Source: Phycisphaerales bacterium (lineage in GTDB: Bacteria > Planctomycetota > Phycisphaerae > Phycisphaerales > UBA1924). Taken from it: a DNA stretch of 38,384 nt. The position numbers and the translations under genes were made by a program. Under the pieces are notes generated by a model that had not been told where the DNA came from, ran no database searches, and saw nothing but the letters and a program-made list of their open reading frames with translations. Shown here one piece after another: positions 32,040-38,384 of this stretch. The stretch spans positions 1 to 38,384 of the forward strand of contig JAIEOW010000187.1 in assembly GCA_019750095.1 (NCBI GenBank), written 5' to 3'. Numbering within the stretch: position 1 is the first letter of the stretch; every line of letters begins with the position of its first letter.

Positions 32040-34502
32040 TCAGCGCACCTGGAGCAGGGGAAGCGGATCGATCGCTCGGCGGGCGCGGTCTGCCGCGCTC
32101 CCGACGCGCGATCCCCCACTGCTTCCAGTGGGATCGGCGGCCTGGGCAGCATCGGCGGTCGCTGTGAACGCGAGGCGGAAACCCACGTCGCTGTACCCCT
32201 CGCCGGCCAGAGCAATCTCGACGGGGAGTCGTGTGGCAAACTGGTCAGGGGCGGAACTGGAGAGTGCGCTGGACCCGATCACCGCAATCGAGTTTCCCTT
32301 CGCATTCACCCATTCATCGACCGCCCGAAACCGGTTGGTGGTTGAGGGCGGAGTGGCTGGGGCGTCGGGAGCGGGATCAAGCACGTACTCGGCAACATTG
32401 CCGACGAGATTCTTGAACGGGGTGCCGCACCCCTTGGTGACGGGCCAGAACCATACCGTGTCGTCGCTGGGCTGGGCGGGGTCGGCGGCCGGGCGGGCTT
32501 CCCCCGGGGCGAAGGCGTCCAGATCTGATGGAGAGATCCGGGCCTGAGCGGCAAAGGCGTCGAACGCCTTATCACGGAGATTGCAGGGGGTGGCGGGGTC
32601 ACTGCGCGAAGCGGCGAGGGCGGCGGACCACTCAGCCGCTGTGGGCAGGCGACAAGCGACAAGATTTGCGAAATAGGCCGCCGCTGAGGGGGAGAGATAC
32701 TGGATTGGGACATCCGCTGACGGACCGACGCGATCGGCGGAAGCGGAGGTGAGCCACGCGCTTGCGGGGATAATGGCGTCGCGGGCTTTGTTCCATTCCC
32801 AGGATCGCGGCCCGCGGCGGGGGTCGGAGAAGCGGTCGAATGAAGTCAAGGCGATGGCCAGCTCGCCGGTGGGTGAGAGGGCTGCGATCTGGGCGACGGC
32901 CTGGACAGAGACCTCGTGGATGCTGAAGTAGGTCAGCTTTTCGCGACCCGCGATGCGCACGGGGGCAAAGGTGAGGGTGGGGAGCTGGGCGCCCGAAGCG
33001 GGGACGAAGCGCAGCAACTCGCCGTCACGCTGAGCAAGGAACTGGCCGGTGGATGCGGGGCCGAGTTTGAGTGCCGAGTCGGGAGCGCGAGGAGCGGAGG
33101 CGCCGGTGCCATCGAGCGCGGCCCGGAGGCGGGTGAGCGTGGATTGGACCTCGGCGAGGAAGGCGATGCCGCCGGGGAGCACCTGAGCGGAAGTGGCAAA
33201 GGTATCGACGAGCTCGCGGGCCTTGGCGTCGTCGGCGGTGGCAAGATCGAGAGAGAGGCGGCGGAGCAACTCGTTGTAGCGACGCCGCGGTTCTTGGAAG
33301 GCGGGCTGGTCAGCGTCTGGAGCGCTTGAGGCGGCGGGCTGGGTGGTTTGGGCATGCGCGGCTGGGGCGAGAGCCTGAGCGGCGCTTATCGCCATGCCCG
33401 AAATGACCGCGAGGGACCAGAGATCCACCGGTGCGCGGAAGCGGCCAGCGGAACCGGCGGACTTTTTCAGGACCGAGGGAGGCGGGGGCATGATGGTGAC
33501 CTCACCCAATTCGCGTCGGGCGGTCTTCCAAGCCGCAATGTCGGCAAGGAACTGGGGATCAAGGGTGTAGGGGATCTCGGTAGAAAGTGGGATGGCTTTC
33601 TCGGCGGCACGGAGGCAGTAGAGCGACTGGCCGGAGGGCTCGCCGACGAGAATGTCTATGAACGGCTTGTTCAGCGGGGCGATGAGGAGGGTCGGGGCCC
33701 AGGGCTCGAGCTTGGTGAGCAGGAGCTTGGCATAAGCGAGGAGATCATCGCCTGCGCCGGATCGGGCGGATCGATCGCTGGAGAGTTCGGGGACGCGGAG
33801 GTGCGTGACGGTCTTGTCTGGCGCGCCCATTTTGCTGGTGGGCATGGCGCCGAGGTGATAGTCACCGGCCTCGCGGCTGAGCTGGTAGAGGATGCGGTGG
33901 AGGCCCTGGGCACTCGGGCCGAGGGCGGAGTGGGCGGCGAGCTCGTCGATGAGCGTGGCGGGGATGGCGGTCTCGCTCCCGGAGTTTGCGGCGCTTGGGG
34001 TGAGCGCGGCGCGGAGGGTGGCGCGGGCGGAATCGATGATCGCGACGACCTCGGCGGCGGTGCTCACGCTCTGGCAGCGTTGCTGGACGCTTTCGAGTTC
34101 CGGAAGGATGCGCTGCACGGCCCAGTCGAGCGTGACGCCGGTGCACTGGGCGGCGACGACCATGGGGTATTTGGTGCGGCCTTTGCCGTCGGAGCTGGAC
34201 CAGAGCCGCGCGAGGATGATGTCGCCGCGAATCCGTAGGAGGGCGACGTGGCCGAAGCCGTCGATCTGGGCATCGGGGTCGAGCTTGTCCCACTTACCGG
34301 CATCGACGGCTGCGGAGATGCCCTCGATGTACATGACGGTTTTGAGATCGACGAGTCGCTGGGTTTCGAGCCCAAGGTCGTCGATGTGGTCGTTCCAACC
34401 GGGGTGCTTGCCGAACGCGCCGAGATAGAGCTCGGGCGCGACGGGTGCGGGGGACTTGCCGAAGAGTTTGGCGAGCAGGGCGATGGGAGGGCTCCGGGAC
34501 AA
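32040..34502 (-). CDS. TagF-like domain fused to a formylglycine-enzyme-like (TagR-like) domain
   Basis: An 820-residue fusion. Residues about 24-125 resemble TagF (LYLGAFGKHPGWNDHID; DGKGRTKYPMVVAAQC). A middle part (about 190-350) has no family that I can name. A hydrophobic segment follows at about 357-383 (VDLWSLAVISGMAISAAQAL), then a Pro/Ala-rich stretch, then an FGE-sulfatase (SUMF1) fold at about 480-780 (LPTAAEWSAAL; LVGNVAEYVLD; GYSDVGFRLAF). The segment matching the catalytic cysteine loop (VIGSSALSSSAPDQF) has no Cys, so it is not expected to make formylglycine. TagF and TagR are regulators of the T6SS threonine-phosphorylation pathway: TagF represses in the cytoplasm and TagR acts in the periplasm. 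The single hydrophobic segment would place each half in the right compartment. The start is TTG at 34502, with REP copy 4 five bases upstream. Confidence 0.88.
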   Translation of the reverse strand: MSRSPPIALLAKLFGKSPAPVAPELYLGAFGKHPGWNDHIDDLGLETQRLVDLKTVMYIEGISAAVDAGKWDKLDPDAQIDGFGHVALLRIRGDIILARLWSSSDGKGRTKYPMVVAAQCTGVTLDWAVQRILPELESVQQRCQSVSTAAEVVAIIDSARATLRAALTPSAANSGSETAIPATLIDELAAHSALGPSAQGLHRILYQLSREAGDYHLGAMPTSKMGAPDKTVTHLRVPELSSDRSARSGAGDDLLAYAKLLLTKLEPWAPTLLIAPLNKPFIDILVGEPSGQSLYCLRAAEKAIPLSTEIPYTLDPQFLADIAAWKTARRELGEVTIMPPPPSVLKKSAGSAGRFRAPVDLWSLAVISGMAISAAQALAPAAHAQTTQPAASSAPDADQPAFQEPRRRYNELLRRLSLDLATADDAKARELVDTFATSAQVLPGGIAFLAEVQSTLTRLRAALDGTGASAPRAPDSALKLGPASTGQFLAQRDGELLRFVPASGAQLPTLTFAPVRIAGREKLTYFSIHEVSVQAVAQIAALSPTGELAIALTSFDRFSDPRRGPRSWEWNKARDAIIPASAWLTSASADRVGPSADVPIQYLSPSAAAYFANLVACRLPTAAEWSAALAASRSDPATPCNLRDKAFDAFAAQARISPSDLDAFAPGEARPAADPAQPSDDTVWFWPVTKGCGTPFKNLVGNVAEYVLDPAPDAPATPPSTTNRFRAVDEWVNAKGNSIAVIGSSALSSSAPDQFATRLPVEIALAGEGYSDVGFRLAFTATADAAQAADPTGSSGGSRVGSAADRARRAIDPLPLLQVR

Positions 34503-34507
34503 CTGGT

Positions 34508-34531
34508 CACAGGCGTGAGACCCGTGCCACC
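34508..34531. repeat. REP-like palindrome, copy 4 (degenerate)
   Basis: Arms CACAGGCG and GACCCGTG, loop TGA, followed by CCACC. As plus-strand DNA the arms mismatch, but read as minus-strand RNA the changes make G-U pairs, leaving about seven of eight pairs. It sits between the tssM stop (34574) and the TTG start of the tagF fusion (34502). Confidence 0.6.
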
Positions 34532-34573
34532 AAGGCGGATGCGATTTGAGCGGGCTGGCAAAGAAGGAAAGGC

Positions 34574-37500
34574 TTACTTGAACCAGGGCAGTTCGGGGAG
34601 CTCCTTTTCAAACTCAATCTTGAGCCAGATGGAGCCGGGCTTCATGTTGCCTGCGCCGTCGGGAACGGGAAGTTCGACCTCGACCTCCCAGGTTTTGCGG
34701 GATTCGCGCGGGCGGGCGTTGTAGCGATTGATGAGCCACATGGCGGGCCAGCGGCTGGGGATGTCGAGGGTGGCGAGCTCGGCGTTGTTCTGGGCCTGGA
34801 AGCTGAGAACCAGGGGCTCGTCGGGAGAGCTGGTGGTGGCGAGTTCGGCTTCTTTGACGCCGTAGATGCCGACGCGTTTGCCGGTGCCCCCCTTGGGCTG
34901 AAGAGCGGCGATGGGGATGATCTCGGCAATTGGAAGATTGCCAGGCTTCGGTGCTTTCTCGATGAAAGTGATCGTGGCACGCTGGCGATCGGATGGGCTT
35001 GTGGGGAGTGCGGCGAGCATCTTGCCGATGCGTTCGATGAACTCGCGGTCGGCGTCGGTGATGGCGTCGCGTGCGGAGAGGCGGGTGAGTTCGTCGTTGA
35101 TGTCGCGGTCGTTGACCTGGGGGATGGCGGGGCCACCGGAAGCAGCCCCCCCACTTGCTCCGGTGCCGACGGCGCTCTTGACCTGATCAAAGGCGGACTT
35201 GAGCGTGGCGAGTTCTGCGAGCGCCATTTCCGGGCCGGAGCCGGGGCGGGCGAGCGGGAACTTGAGATCGCTCTTGAGCTGGGCGATGGCCTGAGCGACG
35301 CCGCCGGCGGAGTCGGCGGCGAGGGACTTCAGGGCCTTGTAGGTGACGTCGCGATAGAAGCGCTGGACGAAGTCGGCGTCTTTGAGTTCGCCGGGCGTGA
35401 GCAGGAGGTGGTCCTGGATCCCGGTGGGCCCTTGGAGTTTGTTGAGGAGGAGGCGGCGTGCCGCGCCACCTTCGGAACCGAGGCCGCGCCAGTTGTTCAG
35501 GACACGATCGGCACGGGCGACGAAGGCCTGAGACGTGAGCGAGACCTTGGCCTGGGCGGTGAGGCGTGTGAGCGCGTCAAAGGCCTCGCTGGAGGGCTTA
35601 TCAATCGCGGCGGGATCGACGACGGCGGTGAGTTCTTCGCTCGCCGACTGCACGATGCGGTGGACGGCTTCGAGGGCCTGGTTGATGACGTCGACGCGGC
35701 CGGTCTGGGTGAGGAGCCCTGCAAAGTCGGACCAGTTGGAACCCTGATTGACGGCGAGATCGTCGGCGATGCCGCCGGACCAATAGGCTGCGTATGCGCG
35801 GAGATACGCGAGAGCATCTTCGCCCATCGGGGTGAAGCGCTGGCGGAGCTCGGCGGCGCCCATGACCGGCGGCGCGGCGGCACTGCCAGCAGGAGCGGAG
35901 GGAGCACCGCCGCGGAGAAGGGCTCGAACGGCGAGATAGTCGCCCAGGACAAGAGCTGCGGGCTTTGGGGCGAAGCGTGCGTCGAAGGTCGGCTTGCGAG
36001 CCGTCATCGGCACATCGGGTCGTTGCGGGACGAGCGACGCTTCGGCAGCGGCGACTGCGGAGACCGCATCGGCCACCGAGCCGCGTGCGGAGGTGAGGAA
36101 GGCATTGACGGCATCGGCGCGACGCTTGAGATTGCCGAGTTCGACCATCGCGGTCGAGACGCGCTGGGCGGACTTCTGGGCGTCGTTGTATCGGGTAACG
36201 AGCGAATCGGCGCCGGAGCGCGGGCGGAGCTCGGCTTCGAGCTTTTTGGCGTCGGCGGCGGTGTTCTCGTCGATGGCTTTCAGCGCGGCGCGCGTCTCGC
36301 CGGGCTTGGGCTGTGCGGGGGATGCCGGGGGCACCAGCCGCTGATCGGCGAGCTGATACATGCGGAAGCGCGAGGCATAGGCGGGGTCCGCCGGATTGAT
36401 GATGTAGAGCGCGTCGAGTTCGTCAAGCTTGGCCTTGAGATCGGCGATTTCCTTGGAGTCTTTGCCGAGGGTCTCGCTGCTGGAGGTGAGCAGGCGGCGG
36501 GCGGCGGTGAGCGCATCGACTCGGGCCGCGAGGTCGCCGGCGGAAGAGGATTCGACTTTGGCGAGCGCGGTGGGCTTGCCCTCGGCATCCACGAGTGCGG
36601 CGAGTTCCTTCAGCAGAGCGTCGTGCTGCTTGCGGGCTTCGGTGCGGTACTTTTCCAGCTCGTCGGTGAAGGCGACCTTGACCGTGCGACCCTTCAGATT
36701 CGCGGCGTCTTTCTCGATGCGTTCGGCGGCGGCCTTGACCGCGGCGTACTTGGTCCGCCAATCGACGGAGTTCTGATCAAAGTTCTGCGGCGCGCTGGCG
36801 AGGGCCCAGAGTTCGGCCTCGGCACGACCGAAATCCGCGAGAGCGTCGGCGAGGCGCTTGATCGTGAGATAGTCCGCCGCGGGACCGGCGGCACCGGCGG
36901 CGTCGGTCCAGCTCCTGGTGAACGACTCCAGACCCTTGGTGAGCGCGACGCGATTGGAGCTGGTCATGGATTCCGGTGGCCATGAGCCGCCGGAGATCGA
37001 GTACAGCGAGCGATAGGCCTCATCGAGGATCTTCAGATCGGTGGCGGCGTTCTTCTTGGCGAAGTCGTCGTTGCCGCGGAGGGCGTAGCGGAGCAGCGGC
37101 TCGAGCTCGATGAGCTGCGCGGTGGAGTTCTTGGGAAGATTGGCCATCTCCAGTCGCAGAAGCTGTGCGAGTGCGCCGGTGGCCTCGGTTGACCAGACGG
37201 CGTCGGAAGCGTCGCGATCAAGATTGACCTTGGCCGCATCGACGAGGGGGCGCAGGACGCTGCCTTCAAAGACGACGCGGGCGGCCTGGGTGCGCTGGGT
37301 TTCGGCGAGTGAGCCGGAGGTGTCGCCGAGGATCGCGGCGACGGGGCGGAAGACCCACGGGACGCCGATCTCGAGCTTGGCCTGATCGCGCAGGACGGCG
37401 GCCATGCCCGCGCGGGTGCGCTTCTCAGTATCGACGGGCAGACCTTCCAGCGGAACGGCGTCGGTGCCCTCGCCGCCACGGTATTTGAAGTCTTTATCGC

Positions 37501-38384
37501 CGGCGGCGGCCTTGGAGACAAGCGGGAGGAGTTGGATGCTCGGGGTCAGCGGCGGACGCTCGACATTGGCATCAGCGAGGTAGACCTGGCTGGTCTTCTC
37601 CCAGAAGACTGATGGCGTGACGATGGTGGTGTTCAGCGAGCGTGCGCCGAAGTAGGTGAATCCGCCGACGATGAGCAGGCCAAGCGTGAGCGTGGCGAGC
37701 ACGATGTTGCGGCGCATGCGCTGGTGCTTGGAGGTGTTGACGGCGCGTGTGACGAGACCTTTCTCGCGGAAGACCTTCTGCATGAAGAGATCGCGGAGGA
37801 AGTACGAGCGATCCCGCTCCCAGACGCGACCCTCGGGCAGGCTCTCGACGGGGACGCCGAAGGCCTCGGCGAGTTCCTGGTCGAGTGCGGAGCCCTCGCG
37901 CATTGAAGAGGTGAAGTAGATGCCGCGGAGAAAGAGCGGCTTCTGCGACCACTCGCCGGCGACAAAGATCATTTCGAGATAGCGGCGCAGACGCGGCGCG
38001 ATCTTGATCATGGCGTCGGGGAAGGCGTAGAGGGCGTCGACCTGATCGCTGCGACGGGCGCGCGGGTCTTCGGTGTTCACCGGGTCGATCATGAGCCCGA
38101 GGCGACGGCGCGAAAGGCGATCCTGAACGGTGCGGAGGTGCTGCTCGACGAGTTCGGGGTTGAATGCGGTGTCGAGAGACGCAGGGTTGGACCACCCGAG
38201 GATCTGGTGCTGGAGCGCGGGGTCGGCGAGTTCATCGAAGAACTCGCGGAAGCCGTTGATGAGGTCGCACTTGGTGATGATGACGAAGACGGGGAAGCGG
38301 ACGCCGAGGATGCGCTGGATCGAGTCGAGCTGGCTGGCGATCTTGCCGCCCTTGCGTTCGAGGGATTCGGCGGTGTCGCGGATG
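34574..38384 (-). CDS. tssM: TssM (IcmF), T6SS membrane-complex protein, 5' end outside window
   Basis: At least 1270 residues, running off the right edge. The visible N-terminal part contains VFVIITKCDLINGFREFF, the TKCD guanine-recognition-like motif of the cytoplasmic GTPase-like domain; the Walker A loop is outside. Further on are FLRGIYFTSSMREGS (a family hallmark) and a transmembrane segment (IVLATLTLGLLIVGGF, near 37700), followed by the large periplasmic region with coiled-coil stretches. The protein ends in the beta-rich C-terminal domain (WLINRYNARPRESRKTWEVE ... LPWFK). TssM spans the inner membrane and forms the channel complex with TssL and TssJ. An ATG at 38092 is internal, as the frame and the family likeness continue upstream to the edge. 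It is followed by the tagF fusion 71 bases later. Confidence 0.96.
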   Translation of the reverse strand, partial: IRDTAESLERKGGKIASQLDSIQRILGVRFPVFVIITKCDLINGFREFFDELADPALQHQILGWSNPASLDTAFNPELVEQHLRTVQDRLSRRRLGLMIDPVNTEDPRARRSDQVDALYAFPDAMIKIAPRLRRYLEMIFVAGEWSQKPLFLRGIYFTSSMREGSALDQELAEAFGVPVESLPEGRVWERDRSYFLRDLFMQKVFREKGLVTRAVNTSKHQRMRRNIVLATLTLGLLIVGGFTYFGARSLNTTIVTPSVFWEKTSQVYLADANVERPPLTPSIQLLPLVSKAAAGDKDFKYRGGEGTDAVPLEGLPVDTEKRTRAGMAAVLRDQAKLEIGVPWVFRPVAAILGDTSGSLAETQRTQAARVVFEGSVLRPLVDAAKVNLDRDASDAVWSTEATGALAQLLRLEMANLPKNSTAQLIELEPLLRYALRGNDDFAKKNAATDLKILDEAYRSLYSISGGSWPPESMTSSNRVALTKGLESFTRSWTDAAGAAGPAADYLTIKRLADALADFGRAEAELWALASAPQNFDQNSVDWRTKYAAVKAAAERIEKDAANLKGRTVKVAFTDELEKYRTEARKQHDALLKELAALVDAEGKPTALAKVESSSAGDLAARVDALTAARRLLTSSSETLGKDSKEIADLKAKLDELDALYIINPADPAYASRFRMYQLADQRLVPPASPAQPKPGETRAALKAIDENTAADAKKLEAELRPRSGADSLVTRYNDAQKSAQRVSTAMVELGNLKRRADAVNAFLTSARGSVADAVSAVAAAEASLVPQRPDVPMTARKPTFDARFAPKPAALVLGDYLAVRALLRGGAPSAPAGSAAAPPVMGAAELRQRFTPMGEDALAYLRAYAAYWSGGIADDLAVNQGSNWSDFAGLLTQTGRVDVINQALEAVHRIVQSASEELTAVVDPAAIDKPSSEAFDALTRLTAQAKVSLTSQAFVARADRVLNNWRGLGSEGGAARRLLLNKLQGPTGIQDHLLLTPGELKDADFVQRFYRDVTYKALKSLAADSAGGVAQAIAQLKSDLKFPLARPGSGPEMALAELATLKSAFDQVKSAVGTGASGGAASGGPAIPQVNDRDINDELTRLSARDAITDADREFIERIGKMLAALPTSPSDRQRATITFIEKAPKPGNLPIAEIIPIAALQPKGGTGKRVGIYGVKEAELATTSSPDEPLVLSFQAQNNAELATLDIPSRWPAMWLINRYNARPRESRKTWEVEVELPVPDGAGNMKPGSIWLKIEFEKELPELPWFK

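Noticed and set aside
32040-33950. The FGE-like domain as a working sulfatase-activating enzyme
   Set aside because: The loop that should carry the catalytic cysteines (GSSALSSSAPDQF) has none, and the context is T6SS regulation with no sulfatase nearby.
35408-36985. 525-codon plus-strand reading frame opposite tssM
   Set aside because: Antisense shadow of the periplasmic region of TssM.
34574-38092. ATG at 38092 as the start of tssM
   Set aside because: The frame stays open to the edge and the upstream translation (VFVIITKCDLINGF and on) is typical TssM, so this Met is internal.
1-38384. CRISPR array, tRNA, rRNA, insertion sequence or integrase
   Set aside because: No spaced identical repeats, no cloverleaf or rRNA-like stretch and no transposase or integrase motif was seen on either strand.

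Overview
The window (high GC) looks like chromosomal DNA from a planctomycete, probably of the Phycisphaerae type. The main clue is the first gene, a prepilin-like protein with a class III-type N-terminus and a terminal 'H-x10-DG'-like motif, a protein style that is expanded in that phylum. There are no tRNA, rRNA, CRISPR or insertion-sequence genes.

Layout: positions 189-1139 (+) hold the prepilin-like gene. Positions 1234-2196 (-) hold a tandem universal stress protein. Everything from 2363 to the right edge lies on the minus strand and forms one large type VI secretion (T6SS) locus. Read in the direction of transcription (right to left) it is: tssM (5' end outside the window), a TagF-like/formylglycine-enzyme-like fusion, a two-partner-secretion pair (tpsB transporter, then a 3164-residue tpsA exoprotein), tssA, tssB, tssC, two hcp (tssD) paralogues, tagJ, tssE, tssF, tssG, clpV (tssH), a predicted M91/NleD-like zinc peptidase, a vgrG (tssI) with a C-terminal metzincin-like peptidase domain, an exported protein of unknown function and a stand-alone PAAR spike tip.

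Ten of the thirteen core T6SS components are present (A, B, C, D x2, E, F, G, H, I, M). TssJ, TssK and TssL are not seen and may lie beyond the right edge. TssB/C form the sheath, Hcp the inner tube, VgrG plus PAAR the spike, TssE/F/G/A the baseplate and its assembly, TssM the membrane complex, and ClpV/TagJ the recycling machinery. The genes after clpV look like the payload module: one free peptidase, one peptidase fused to VgrG, and an exported protein placed as an immunity or accessory factor would be.

The most unusual features are the joining of TagF-like and TagR-like regulators in one membrane-spanning polypeptide, the two-partner-secretion adhesin inside the T6SS gene order, two different HExxH peptidases beside the spike genes, and a family of short REP-like hairpins (four copies) whose arms show compensatory changes. 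GC-rich hairpins also separate the two hcp genes from each other and from tssC.
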